Shown: piece by piece, positions 16,842 through 28,728 of the stretch | How positions within the stretch are numbered: position 1 is the stretch's first letter | How the letters are laid out: every line of letters starts with the position of its first letter | Assembly: GCF_030332225.1 (NCBI RefSeq) | Contig: NZ_JAOWIF010000043.1 | Span: 124,001 to 188,000, forward strand | Source of the DNA: Citrobacter sp. Cu233 | GTDB lineage: Bacteria; Pseudomonadota; Gammaproteobacteria; Enterobacterales; Enterobacteriaceae | Reading direction: 5' to 3' | Length of the DNA: 64,000 bases | Notes under the pieces: model-generated | What the model was told of the DNA's origin: nothing | Databases searched by the model: none | What the model saw: only the letters and a program-made list of their open reading frames with translations | Program-made: the position numbers and the translations under genes

Positions 16842-17902
16842 TTCCCCGGATTCCCTCGTATCAAAATGATGGCAAATGCCGGTGCGCCGACCAGTGCGGT
16901 AATCACGCCGATCGGCAGGACCTGTCCTGGAAGTAAGGTGCGTGAAATAACATCCGCGACGATAAGGAAAATGGCGCCAATAAGTGCGCTGACGGGCAGT
17001 AGGCGATGGTGCTGATTTCCCACCAGTAATCGCGCAGCATGGGGAATGACCAGTCCGACAAAGCCAATGGCACCGACGATTGACACCATGATGGCCGTCA
17101 TCCCTGTCACGGCGGCAATCAGTACGCCACGGGTGCGTTTAACGGGAATGCCCAGCGATGCCGCCGATTCTGCGCCAAACGAGAAAGCATCCAGATGGCG
17201 GGCGTAGCAAAAGCAAACGACAATGCCAATCAGCGCAGTAGGGATTGCCAGCACGACATCCGGCCAACGTACCCCGCTGAGATTGCCCAGCAGCCAGAAC
17301 ATGATGCCCCGAGCCTGTTCGGCATTGGCTGAACGCGTAATGATGAGTGAGGTAATGGCATTGAACAACTGTGAACTGGCAATCCCGGCGAGAATGATTT
17401 GCGTGGTGGCCGAGCCGCTTTTGCCCCTTGCCGCCATCGCCAATAGCGCGACAAACAGAAATGCCGTCAGCGCGCCAATAAACGCGCCAAGCGACATGGA
17501 AATGATCCCTGCGCCAAGTCCGGTCAGGGCGATGAGCACCGCACCCGTTGAGGCTCCGGCAGAAATACCCAGCAGGTAAGGTTCGGCCAGCGCATTGCGC
17601 AGCAGCGACTGGAGAACCACGCCTGAAATCGCCAGACAGGCTCCGCAGCAGGCGGAAACCAGCGCACGGGTCAGGCGGTAGTTCCAGATAATCCCGGCAT
17701 CAAGCGCATCTACCGCATACTGTGTATCAAACAAGCGGTTTGCCAGCGTATGGCTGACATGTTGCCACGGGATAACCGTCTCACCGATTGAAACGCCCGC
17801 CAGAAGGACGCCGCACATCACCATGCTGACCCACAGCGTGTGGAATAGCGTCCGGCTGGCAAGCTGGCTCATGGCATGACGCGTCCTGCGTAATTCGCTC
17901 AT
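16838..17902 (-). CDS. ABC transporter permease, FecCD/BtuC family
   Basis: A 354-residue polytopic membrane protein with about ten hydrophobic helices and FecCD hallmarks: RLTRALVSACCGACLAISG near residue 75, LRNALAEPYLLGISAGAS near residue 100, and the C-terminal GAIGFVGLVIPHAARLLVG segment. This is the channel half of the importer and pairs with the adjacent ATPase, whose start it overlaps. ATG 17902 lies 65 bases after the binding-protein stop, across a small hairpin at 17931-17957. Possible shorter starts exist, such as the second methionine at residue 11. Confidence 0.9.
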   Translation of the reverse strand: MSELRRTRHAMSQLASRTLFHTLWVSMVMCGVLLAGVSIGETVIPWQHVSHTLANRLFDTQYAVDALDAGIIWNYRLTRALVSACCGACLAISGVVLQSLLRNALAEPYLLGISAGASTGAVLIALTGLGAGIISMSLGAFIGALTAFLFVALLAMAARGKSGSATTQIILAGIASSQLFNAITSLIITRSANAEQARGIMFWLLGNLSGVRWPDVVLAIPTALIGIVVCFCYARHLDAFSFGAESAASLGIPVKRTRGVLIAAVTGMTAIMVSIVGAIGFVGLVIPHAARLLVGNQHHRLLPVSALIGAIFLIVADVISRTLLPGQVLPIGVITALVGAPAFAIILIRGNPGK

Positions 17903-17930
17903 TGTTTACGACTTCCCGGAGTACGAAAAG

Positions 17931-17957
17931 GCGCTATGCCCGCATAAGGCATAACGC
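17931..17957 (-). other. intercistronic hairpin between binding-protein and permease genes
   Basis: Inverted repeat GCG..ATGCC with GGCAT..CGC, REP-like in shape, in the only sizeable gap of the importer genes. Such hairpins often protect the upstream message so that the binding protein is made in excess over the membrane parts (inference). Confidence 0.5.
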
Positions 17958-17967
17958 GTGACGAGAG

Positions 17968-19020
17968 TTAGTGAGTCGTCTGAGGGTGCGCCAGGTCATA
18001 TTGCACCAGCGCATCGGCGAGTTTTTCCAGCCCGTCAATGGTTCTGATACCCGCGTTCATGGTCTGCACGTCGATTACCGGCAGGTGGTTTTCTTTCACT
18101 GCCGGGATCAGCCGGGTAACAGGATCGGACGTGAGATATTCCATTTTGACTTTCCAGTCATCGGCCGGGAAGCGGCGACGGCCCATCTCGCCGAGGACGA
18201 TGACCGATGGGTTGGCTTTGGCAATGGTTTCCCAACCTACTGTTGGCCACTCCTCGGCAGAATCAATGACATTTTTCACCCCAAGAGATTGCGCTATCCA
18301 CGCCGCGGGGCCAAATTTCCCGGCGACATAGGGATCAAGCTGCAGGTCGGCGCTGGAGAACCAAAAAACGGCAGATACGGGGTTGTCCATACCGGCAATC
18401 TTAGCTTTCGCGGCGGCTTCACGTGCTTTCAGGCTGGCAATCAGTTCATCGCCTTTGTCCTGTACATCAAAAATTTTCGCCAGGTCAGCAATTTCCTGAT
18501 AGACCATGGCGATATCAAACATGCTCTTACGCACGCCGTCACCGCCGTCTTCGTTGTCTTTGGCGCAATCGGCCGGGGCGGTATAAACCGGAACGTGTAA
18601 TTCGCTAAATTGTTCGTAAGAGGCAACTGTGCCCGCAGGGCCAATCTGCCATTCAAACTGACTGGCCACCAGATCCGGTTTTTTCGCAATAATCCCTTCG
18701 AAACTCGGGATGTTTTGCGCAATGACCGCAATCTTGTCATTCGCCGCTTTGTACTGTTCAGATACCGGGCCAAACCACAGTGATGTCCCAACAACACGAT
18801 CGGCCAGACCCAGGGAATAGAGGATTTCAGTACTGTTTTGTCCAACGGTAGTCACGTGTTTTGGCGCATGATTAAAGGTAATATCCCTGCCACAGTTTTT
18901 GATCGTTAGTGGATATTCTGTTTTAGCCGCAGAAGCCATATTGCTGGTCAGGAAGAGTGCTGCGCCAGTCAGTGCCAGAAGTGAAAGTTTGCAATAAGCA
19001 GAAGTTATTTTTGCGTGCAT
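17968..19020 (-). CDS. periplasmic substrate-binding protein of a FecB/BtuF-type ABC importer
   Basis: About 350 residues, starting MHAKITSAYCKLSLLALTGA: a Sec signal peptide ending near SNMASAA. The mature part has the helical-backbone binding-protein pattern, with TTVGQNSTEILYSLGLADRVVGTS near the N-terminus and a later lobe with VIVLGEMGRRRFP. First gene after the cobalamin riboswitch, so a corrinoid or related compound is the expected ligand; there is no lipobox. ATG 19020 gives the cleanest signal peptide; 19062 is a possible longer start. Ribosome binding sites for both are weak. It is longer than E. coli BtuF (about 266 residues), so it is not a simple BtuF ortholog. Confidence 0.82.
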   Translation of the reverse strand: MHAKITSAYCKLSLLALTGAALFLTSNMASAAKTEYPLTIKNCGRDITFNHAPKHVTTVGQNSTEILYSLGLADRVVGTSLWFGPVSEQYKAANDKIAVIAQNIPSFEGIIAKKPDLVASQFEWQIGPAGTVASYEQFSELHVPVYTAPADCAKDNEDGGDGVRKSMFDIAMVYQEIADLAKIFDVQDKGDELIASLKAREAAAKAKIAGMDNPVSAVFWFSSADLQLDPYVAGKFGPAAWIAQSLGVKNVIDSAEEWPTVGWETIAKANPSVIVLGEMGRRRFPADDWKVKMEYLTSDPVTRLIPAVKENHLPVIDVQTMNAGIRTIDGLEKLADALVQYDLAHPQTTH

Positions 19021-19239
19021 TAGCGTTGTCCCGTTCATGCCAGAATCTGAACGTCTGGTCATGGTTCATTTCGTTCCATAAATTCGGGACAGGCACATGA
19101 CGATAGATGACATCTAATCGTGAACTGCGGGCAAGATAATATGAAAATAAAACATATTGTTGCCAATTTGTTCAGAAATTATATTATTCATTCGTCAAAT
19201 AAATCACCCCATGGACCATCCCGTCCACTCAATGTATAC
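19021..19239 (-). promoter_or_regulatory. leader between riboswitch and binding-protein gene (expression platform)
   Basis: AT-rich, with no gene. On the minus strand a hairpin TGGAC/GTCCA (about 19212-19227) sits just past the riboswitch and may be part of the switching platform. No clear U-tract terminator is seen, so control could be by Rho, by translation, or through a longer-range structure. The start region has only weak ribosome binding sites. Confidence 0.45.
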
Positions 19240-19452
19240 AACCTTGACAGCAGGTCTCCTGGCTCGCGGCAATCTGAATATCGGCCTTCCCATAAATGCG
19301 TTCTTTACAGTGACCTGTCGTGGATAATCCACGACACAGTGATATTCAGTTTCCGCTTACAGTTGCGGGGGCAGCTATGGCATAAGATTAAAATAATCCG
19401 CACCATATTCCGTTTCAAAATGATAAATAGATTCTGAAATACTGTCGGTGGG
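19240..19452 (-). promoter_or_regulatory. cobalamin riboswitch (AdoCbl class, B12 element)
   Basis: Read on the minus strand, this segment has the conserved B12-element blocks in order: GGAATATGGTGCGGA (about 19400), GCTGCCCCCGCAACTGTAA (about 19360), a variable hairpin GTCGTGGATTATCCACGAC (19317-19335), CACTGT, GGGAAGG (about 19285), and the B12 box GAGCCAGGAGACCTGCTG (19247-19264). GACAG near 19445 can pair with CTGTC at 19246 to close the structure. Cobalamin binding normally turns such leaders off. About 220 bases of leader separate it from the binding-protein start. This is among the clearest signals in the window. Confidence 0.95.
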
Positions 19453-19705
19453 GACTTTATCGGTATCGAATAGCCCCGTCAACCGCTTGAATAAGTAGGG
19501 TTGATACCACTTTTGGTTTTTAATTCAATTAAATCAATTAGTTGCTTTTTTTTGCTTGCGACATTAATTATGTGGAAAGCACAAGTGTCGATAAACTAAA
19601 TGAGAATTGTTTGATGTTGATCAATTAATGTTTTCTTTGCCGACCTGACCACGATTAATAACGAAATTTATTGTGATATTTAATTATTTGCGCGGCGTCA
19701 CATTT
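19453..19705 (-). promoter_or_regulatory. presumed promoter region of the riboswitch operon
   Basis: About 250 AT-rich bases between the riboswitch and the acetyltransferase gene, which is on the same strand. No gene seen. The operon promoter should be here; I did not find an unambiguous -35/-10 pair. Confidence 0.4.
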
Positions 19706-20221
19706 TTATTGATATTTTTCCATGTGCACGATTTGCTGTTCGCCACCTTCATCAAAATAGACGGTAAAGTGATTCCGCAACCAAAATTGATAGCCACCAG
19801 GTAAAAAATGGTGGGTGTGCAGATAGCGTGTTTTATATTGTTGTCGGTCACAAAATTGTTCCGCCAGCAGGACAAGTTGGCTGCCTATGCCTTGCCGACG
19901 ATATTCCTGTGCGACGTAGCAGCGACAAATTTCTGCGGTTGAGGATAATTGATAGCGTCCACGCAGTGCCGGTATTCGATCATCGTACTGGCAGACCGCC
20001 AGCGTAGCGATAAGTTGCTGTCGGTTATTCCATGCGCCGAGCAACAGACTTCGCGGCTGATGGAGGTAGTGTGAGCGCAGATTTAATACATCTGCATGCG
20101 GTTCAGGTACCGGTCGGTTAGCGTTAAAATAGAGATTTAAATGGTGGATAATAAACGACTGAACGGCCGAAATATCAGCCTCAGTTATTTCACGGAATAT
20201 AAATGCAGCATCAGCGTTCAT
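19706..20221 (-). CDS. GNAT-family N-acetyltransferase
   Basis: About 171 residues with GNAT motif A in YVAQEYRRQGIGSQLVLLAEQF near residue 110, the acetyl-CoA pyrophosphate loop being RRQGIG. Substrate unknown: GNAT enzymes acetylate amines on antibiotics, proteins or small molecules. Start 20221 (MNADAAF) is chosen over 20236 on size alone; neither has a strong ribosome binding site. It lies between dauA and the riboswitch operon, all on the minus strand, and is not part of the E. coli order here. It probably belongs to the inserted block. Confidence 0.8.
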   Translation of the reverse strand: MNADAAFIFREITEADISAVQSFIIHHLNLYFNANRPVPEPHADVLNLRSHYLHQPRSLLLGAWNNRQQLIATLAVCQYDDRIPALRGRYQLSSTAEICRCYVAQEYRRQGIGSQLVLLAEQFCDRQQYKTRYLHTHHFLPGGYQFWLRNHFTVYFDEGGEQQIVHMEKYQ

Positions 20222-20329
20222 CGTTGCAGATATCATCAGAACCAGGGAAACTGGATAATAGCAACTCAGACACGTTTACAGAAGAGAAGTGTTACCGGCA
20301 AGCCTTCCCAAGCCGGTAACATAGTAAGA

Positions 20330-22009
20330 TTAAATATCTGCCAGTGCGGCATCTCGGTTCGGGAAGAACGTCAGACGACCAGGGATGGGTTGGATACCCG
20401 CGCGCGCCATGGTGCGTAGCGGCTGGAACTCCAGGTTACTGATACGCAACTCACAACCTTCCGGCAGGCGTTTAACAAAACGCTGGAAGGCGTCGAGACC
20501 GCCTGCATCCAGCACCGGTACTGCGTCCCACTTCAGCACCACAATGCGTTTGCCTTCGAGGCGAGATTCGAGATCGGTAAAGAGTCCCTCTGCTGCGGCA
20601 AAGAACAACGGGCCAATAACGCGCAGTACCAGTACATCGTCTGGTACGTCTACGTTGACCGGTGCCAGACGCGTCATGCGCGCAATACGGCGCATAAACA
20701 GCAGTGAAGCGAGAACAATACCGACGCTGATGGCGATAACCATATCGAACAGTACCGTCAGCGACATACACATCAGCATGACGATGATGTCGTCTTTCGG
20801 CGCGTGGCGCAGCAGATCCACAACTTTATGCGCTTCGCTCATGTTCCACGCCACCATCAACAGCAGGGCAGCCATTGCCGAAAGGGGTAGCCAGGAGAGC
20901 AGCGGGGCCAGCACCAGCAGTGCAAGGATCACCAGAATCGCGTGAATGACCGCAGAAATTGGCGACGTTGCGCCGGCACGAACGTTAGCCGCTGAACGGG
21001 CAATCGCGGCGGTGGCGGTAATACCACCAAAGAACGGGGCGACAATATTACCCAGGCCCTGACCAATCAGTTCACTATTGGCTTTATGCTTCGTCCCTGT
21101 CATTCCATCGAGCACGACGGCACACAGCAGGGATTCAATCGCCCCCAGCATCGCCATCGAGAAGGCGGCGGGTAGCAGCGCCTGTAATGAGCTCCAGCTC
21201 AGCGTAAAGTTTGATTCTGGCATATTCCACGGCAATACCAGTTGGGGTAGCAACTGCGGAATACCGTTGCCTTGCGAACCATCGGCCAGTATGTAGTGAA
21301 ACTGGGAACCGATAGTGGCGACATGCCCACCGCTCAGGTTAACAATACCCATTACCGCACAGCCTGCCAGCAGCGCCGGAAGGTGGCCAGGCAGACGGAT
21401 CCCCAGCCGCGGCCAGAAAATCAGGATCCCCAGCGTGACTACGCCAATGGCGGCGTCGCCGAAGTTGATGGTTGGCAATGCCATAAACAGTGCACCGACC
21501 TTCTGCAGGTAGTGCTCCGGGACATGAGCCATCTGTAAACCAAGAAAATCTTTAATCTGCATGGTACCGATGGTAATACCAATACCCGATGTAAAGCCTA
21601 ACGTGACTGACACGGGAATATATTCGATCAGGCGACCAAAGCGAGCGAGGCCGAAAAGGATCAGGAATATCCCGGACATTAGCGTGGCGACCAGCAGGCC
21701 TGCCAGCCCAAACTGTTGCGACACCGGATACAAAATCACCACGAAGGCGGCGGTAGGGCCTGATACGCTAAAGCGTGAGCCCCCAGTGAGGGCGATAACA
21801 ATCCCAGCCACGGCCGAGGTGTACAGGCCGTACTGTGGTGCAACGCCACTACCGATTGCCAGTGCCATTGCCAGCGGAATCGCAATGATCCCAACGGTTA
21901 TCCCGGCGATCAGATCACGTGTAAAACGTGAGGCGGTATACTTTTCTTTCCAACAAGCGTCGATGAGGGCGCGGAAAGGCATCACATGTGAGGAAAATAA
22001 TTTATTCAC
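20330..22009 (-). CDS. dauA: C4-dicarboxylic acid transporter DauA (SLC26/SulP family)
   Basis: A 559-residue SulP protein, the same length as E. coli DauA (YchM). The N-terminal membrane domain has about 14 hydrophobic helices, including the SulP segment [13 protein letters not shown] near residue 77; a C-terminal cytosolic STAS domain (about 440-550) holds [21 protein letters not shown]. In E. coli it carries succinate and other C4-dicarboxylates at acid pH and has been linked to acyl carrier protein. Downstream of prs on the same strand, separated by a terminator at 22100-22117. Confidence 0.97.
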   Translation of the reverse strand: MNKLFSSHVMPFRALIDACWKEKYTASRFTRDLIAGITVGIIAIPLAMALAIGSGVAPQYGLYTSAVAGIVIALTGGSRFSVSGPTAAFVVILYPVSQQFGLAGLLVATLMSGIFLILFGLARFGRLIEYIPVSVTLGFTSGIGITIGTMQIKDFLGLQMAHVPEHYLQKVGALFMALPTINFGDAAIGVVTLGILIFWPRLGIRLPGHLPALLAGCAVMGIVNLSGGHVATIGSQFHYILADGSQGNGIPQLLPQLVLPWNMPESNFTLSWSSLQALLPAAFSMAMLGAIESLLCAVVLDGMTGTKHKANSELIGQGLGNIVAPFFGGITATAAIARSAANVRAGATSPISAVIHAILVILALLVLAPLLSWLPLSAMAALLLMVAWNMSEAHKVVDLLRHAPKDDIIVMLMCMSLTVLFDMVIAISVGIVLASLLFMRRIARMTRLAPVNVDVPDDVLVLRVIGPLFFAAAEGLFTDLESRLEGKRIVVLKWDAVPVLDAGGLDAFQRFVKRLPEGCELRISNLEFQPLRTMARAGIQPIPGRLTFFPNRDAALADI

Positions 22010-22093
22010 AATAATGTTTCATCCATGAGCGCATCATCTGTCAACTAAATGGCAGGTGAAGGAGGCATAAGTCATACAAATAAGTGTTACAGA

Positions 22094-22117
22094 TAAAAAA
22101 ACCCGCCGCAGCGGGTT
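22094..22117 (-). terminator. prs transcription terminator
   Basis: Stem CCCGC/GCGGG with flanking A and T runs just past the prs stop; the A run at 22095-22100 becomes the U tract on the minus strand. Confidence 0.85.
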
Positions 22118-22133
22118 TTTGAGCCGGGCTCGA

Positions 22134-25122
<2,989 letters not shown>

Positions 25123-26379
25123 ATGACCCTTTTAGCGCTTGGTATTAACCATAAAACGGCACCTGTATCGCTGCGAGAACGCGTAACGTTTTCGCCGGAC
25201 ACGCTCGATCAGGCGCTGGACAGCCTGCTTGCGCAGCCAATGGTGCAGGGCGGGGTAGTGCTGTCGACGTGTAACCGCACAGAGCTGTATCTCAGCGTAG
25301 AAGAGCAGGATAACCTGCAGGAAGCACTGATTCGCTGGCTGTGTGAGTACCACAATCTGAACGAAGAAGACCTGCGCAGTAGCCTCTACTGGCATCAGGA
25401 CAACGATGCTGTCAGCCATCTGATGCGCGTTGCCAGTGGTCTGGATTCACTGGTGCTCGGCGAGCCACAAATTCTGGGGCAGGTGAAAAAAGCGTTTGCG
25501 GACTCGCAAAAAGGCCACCTGAACGCCAGTGCGCTGGAACGTATGTTCCAGAAATCATTTTCCGTTGCGAAACGTGTACGCACAGAAACGGATATCGGCG
25601 CCAGCGCGGTGTCAGTTGCCTTTGCTGCCTGTACGCTGGCGCGTCAGATCTTTGAATCCCTTTCCACGGTAACCGTGTTGTTAGTGGGTGCCGGCGAGAC
25701 CATCGAGCTGGTGGCGAGACATCTGCGTGAGCACAAAGTGAAGAAGATGATCATCGCTAACCGCACACGTGAGCGTGCGCAGGTGCTGGCCGATGAAGTC
25801 GGCGCCGAGGTGATTTCTCTGAGCGATATTGATGCCCGCTTACAGGATGCCGATATTATTATCAGTTCTACCGCCAGCCCGCTGCCGATAATCGGCAAGG
25901 GGATGGTCGAACGTGCGCTAAAAAATCGCCGTAATCAGCCTATGCTGTTGGTTGATATTGCGGTACCGCGCGACGTTGAACCGGAAGTGGGCAAACTGTC
26001 CAACGCCTATCTGTATAGTGTTGACGACCTGCAAAGCATTATTTCGCATAACCTGGCGCAGCGCAAAGCGGCCGCCGTGGAAGCGGAAACCATTGTTGCG
26101 CAGGAAACTAGCGAGTTTATGGCCTGGCTGCGAGCACAAAGCGCAAGCGAGACCATCCGCGATTATCGCAGTCAGTCTGAACAAATCCGTGATGAACTGA
26201 CCGCCAAAGCGTTGGCTGCTCTGGAACAGGGCGGTGATGCGCAAGCCATTATGCAGGACCTGGCGTGGAAGCTGACTAACCGCCTGATCCACGCACCAAC
26301 TAAATCACTTCAACAGGCCGCCCGTGACGGGGACAGTGAACGCCTGAATATTCTGCGCGACAGCCTCGGGCTGGAGTAG
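25123..26379 (+). CDS. hemA: glutamyl-tRNA reductase
   Basis: HemA reduces glutamyl-tRNA to glutamate-1-semialdehyde, the first committed step of haem and other tetrapyrroles. The 418-residue protein has the catalytic cysteine in STCNRTELY (Cys50), an NADPH-binding [17 protein letters not shown] near residue 185, and a C-terminal dimerisation helix region. Residues after the start ([20 protein letters not shown]) match E. coli, including the N-terminal region where Lon/ClpAP recognition occurs. Leads the hemA-prfA-prmC-sirB2-sirB1-kdsA run. Confidence 0.98.
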   Translation: MTLLALGINHKTAPVSLRERVTFSPDTLDQALDSLLAQPMVQGGVVLSTCNRTELYLSVEEQDNLQEALIRWLCEYHNLNEEDLRSSLYWHQDNDAVSHLMRVASGLDSLVLGEPQILGQVKKAFADSQKGHLNASALERMFQKSFSVAKRVRTETDIGASAVSVAFAACTLARQIFESLSTVTVLLVGAGETIELVARHLREHKVKKMIIANRTRERAQVLADEVGAEVISLSDIDARLQDADIIISSTASPLPIIGKGMVERALKNRRNQPMLLVDIAVPRDVEPEVGKLSNAYLYSVDDLQSIISHNLAQRKAAAVEAETIVAQETSEFMAWLRAQSASETIRDYRSQSEQIRDELTAKALAALEQGGDAQAIMQDLAWKLTNRLIHAPTKSLQQAARDGDSERLNILRDSLGLE

Positions 26380-26420
26380 CAGTACACCAATCTCATTTTT
26401 TACAGGGTGCATTTACGCCT

Positions 26421-27503
26421 ATGAAGCCTTCTATCGTTGCCAAACTGGAAGCCCTGCATGAACGCCATGAAGAAGTTCAGGCGCTGCTCGGTGATGCGGG
26501 AACCATCGCAGACCAGGAACGTTTTCGTGCATTGTCGCGCGAATATGCGCAATTAAGTGATGTTTCCCGTTGTTTTACGGACTGGCAACAGGTTCAGGAA
26601 GATATCGAAACGGCACAGATGATGCTCGACGATCCTGAAATGCGTGAAATGGCGCAGGATGAACTGCGCGAAGCAAAAGAAAAATGTGAACAACTGGAAC
26701 AGCATCTGCAGGTTCTGCTGCTGCCAACCGATCCTGATGATGAACGTAACGCCTTCCTTGAAGTGCGTGCGGGAACCGGTGGTGATGAAGCGGCACTGTT
26801 TGCGGGTGATTTGTTCCGCATGTACAGCCGTTATGCTGAATCGCGTCGCTGGCGGGTAGAGATCATGAGCGCCAACGAAGGCGAACATGGTGGCTACAAA
26901 GAAATTATTGCTAAAGTCAGCGGTGATGGTGTCTACGGTCGACTGAAATTTGAGTCCGGTGGTCACCGCGTACAGCGCGTTCCGGCGACCGAATCTCAGG
27001 GGCGTATCCATACTTCTGCCTGTACGGTAGCGGTGATGCCGGAACTGCCGGACGCAGAACTGCCGGATATCAACCCAGCCGATCTGCGTATTGATACTTT
27101 CCGGTCATCGGGGGCGGGTGGTCAGCACGTTAACACCACCGACTCAGCAATCCGTATTACCCACTTGCCAACCGGTATCGTGGTGGAGTGTCAGGACGAA
27201 CGTTCGCAGCATAAAAACAAAGCGAAAGCGATGTCGGTGTTGGGGGCGCGTATTCGTGCCGCTGAAGTGGCCAGACGTCAACAGGCGGAAGCCTCTGAGC
27301 GTCGCAACCTGTTGGGCAGCGGCGATCGTAGCGATCGCAATCGTACCTATAACTTCCCGCAGGGGCGTGTGACCGATCACCGCATCAACCTGACGCTTTA
27401 CCGTCTGGATGAAGCGATGGAAGGTAAACTGGATATGCTGATTGAGCCGATTGTCCAGGAATACCAGGCCGATCAGCTGGCGGCGTTGTCCGAGCAAGAT
27501 TAA
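26421..27503 (+). CDS. prfA: peptide chain release factor 1
   Basis: RF1 ends translation at UAG and UAA. The 360-residue protein has the GGQ motif in [16 protein letters not shown] (about 230-245), whose glutamine is methylated by PrmC, and a stop-codon recognition segment with [18 protein letters not shown] near residue 185-200; the tripeptide PAT sits within it. It begins 41 bases after hemA, and its stop TAA shares one base with the prmC start. Confidence 0.98.
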   Translation: MKPSIVAKLEALHERHEEVQALLGDAGTIADQERFRALSREYAQLSDVSRCFTDWQQVQEDIETAQMMLDDPEMREMAQDELREAKEKCEQLEQHLQVLLLPTDPDDERNAFLEVRAGTGGDEAALFAGDLFRMYSRYAESRRWRVEIMSANEGEHGGYKEIIAKVSGDGVYGRLKFESGGHRVQRVPATESQGRIHTSACTVAVMPELPDAELPDINPADLRIDTFRSSGAGGQHVNTTDSAIRITHLPTGIVVECQDERSQHKNKAKAMSVLGARIRAAEVARRQQAEASERRNLLGSGDRSDRNRTYNFPQGRVTDHRINLTLYRLDEAMEGKLDMLIEPIVQEYQADQLAALSEQD

Positions 27504-28336
27504 TGGACTATCAGCAATGGCTGCGTGAGGCAATCAGCCAGTTACAGACCAGTGAAAGTCCGCGCCGTGATGCCGAGATCATACTTGAGTTCGTCACCGG
27601 CAAGGCGCGTACCTTTATTTTGGCGTTTGGTGAAACGGAATTAACCGTAGCACAGCATGAACAACTGAACGCGCTGGTGGCGCGCCGTCAGCGGGGGGAG
27701 CCCGTCGCGCACTTAACCGGTGTTCGTGAATTCTGGTCGCTGCCGCTGTTTGTTTCACCCGCCACGCTCATTCCGCGTCCGGATACCGAGTGCCTGGTTG
27801 AACAGGCATTGGCGCGTTTGCCTGCCTCGCCGTGCCGTATTCTTGATCTGGGCACGGGTACTGGTGCCATCGCGCTGGCGCTGGCATCTGAGCGTCCGGA
27901 TTGCACGGTGACAGCAGTTGACCGCATGCCGGATGCCGTAGATCTGGCAAACCGCAATCGACAGAATCTGGCCATCGACAATGTGCGAGTGTTGCAAAGC
28001 AACTGGTTCAGCGCCTTGCAGGGGCAACAGTTTGAGATGATCGTCAGTAACCCCCCGTACATCGATGAGCAGGACCCGCATCTGGCGCAGGGCGATGTGC
28101 GCTTTGAGCCACTGTCGGCGCTGGTCGCAGGCGCAAGTGGTCTGGCGGATATCGTGCATATCATCGACCAGTCTCAGCACGTATTAACCCCCGGTGGCTA
28201 TCTGCTGCTGGAACATGGCTGGCAGCAGGGCGAGGCGGTACGCGACGCGTTTACCCGCGCGGGTTACCAGGCGGTTGAAACCTGCCGTGACTATGGCGGC
28301 AACGAGCGGATTACGCTCGGGCGCATCCCATCATGA
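27503..28336 (+). CDS. prmC: release factor glutamine methyltransferase
   Basis: PrmC methylates the GGQ glutamine of RF1 and RF2 using S-adenosylmethionine. The 277-residue protein has a helical N-terminal domain, SAM motif ILDLGTGTGAIALALA near residue 113, and the catalytic NPPY motif in MIVSNPPYID near residue 180. One-base overlap with prfA couples it to its substrate gene; the sirB2 start overlaps its stop. Confidence 0.98.
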   Translation: MDYQQWLREAISQLQTSESPRRDAEIILEFVTGKARTFILAFGETELTVAQHEQLNALVARRQRGEPVAHLTGVREFWSLPLFVSPATLIPRPDTECLVEQALARLPASPCRILDLGTGTGAIALALASERPDCTVTAVDRMPDAVDLANRNRQNLAIDNVRVLQSNWFSALQGQQFEMIVSNPPYIDEQDPHLAQGDVRFEPLSALVAGASGLADIVHIIDQSQHVLTPGGYLLLEHGWQQGEAVRDAFTRAGYQAVETCRDYGGNERITLGRIPS

Positions 28337-28725
28337 ATACGTTCAGCACGCTACTCACTATTCATCTCGTTAGCATCGTGCTTTCTGTCGGGTTACTCAC
28401 GTTGCGTTTTTGGTGGCGTTCTGCCAATACACGCCTTGCAACATCGCGCTGGACGCGTATTCTGCCACCGATCATTGATACTGTTTTACTTCTCAGCGGC
28501 GTGGCGTTGATCGCTAAAACGCACATACTGCCATTCACCGAACAGGGGACATGGCTGACTGAAAAGCTGTTTGGGGTTATCATTTACATCGTTTTGGGTT
28601 TTATTGCGCTTGATTACCGTCGGGCGCGCAGCCAGCAGGCGCGATTAATCGCATTTCCGCTGGCGCTGGTGGTGCTGTACATCATCATTAAACTCGCCAC
28701 CACAAAAATACCGTTACTGGGGTAA
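28333..28725 (+). CDS. sirB2: SirB2 family inner-membrane protein
   Basis: A 130-residue protein with four hydrophobic segments, matching SirB/YchQ. The name comes from Salmonella, where sirB was described as a regulator affecting invasion gene expression; the molecular function is unknown. Overlaps prmC by four bases, and sirB1 starts four bases after its stop. Confidence 0.92.
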   Translation: MNTFSTLLTIHLVSIVLSVGLLTLRFWWRSANTRLATSRWTRILPPIIDTVLLLSGVALIAKTHILPFTEQGTWLTEKLFGVIIYIVLGFIALDYRRARSQQARLIAFPLALVVLYIIIKLATTKIPLLG

Positions 28726-28728
28726 GTC

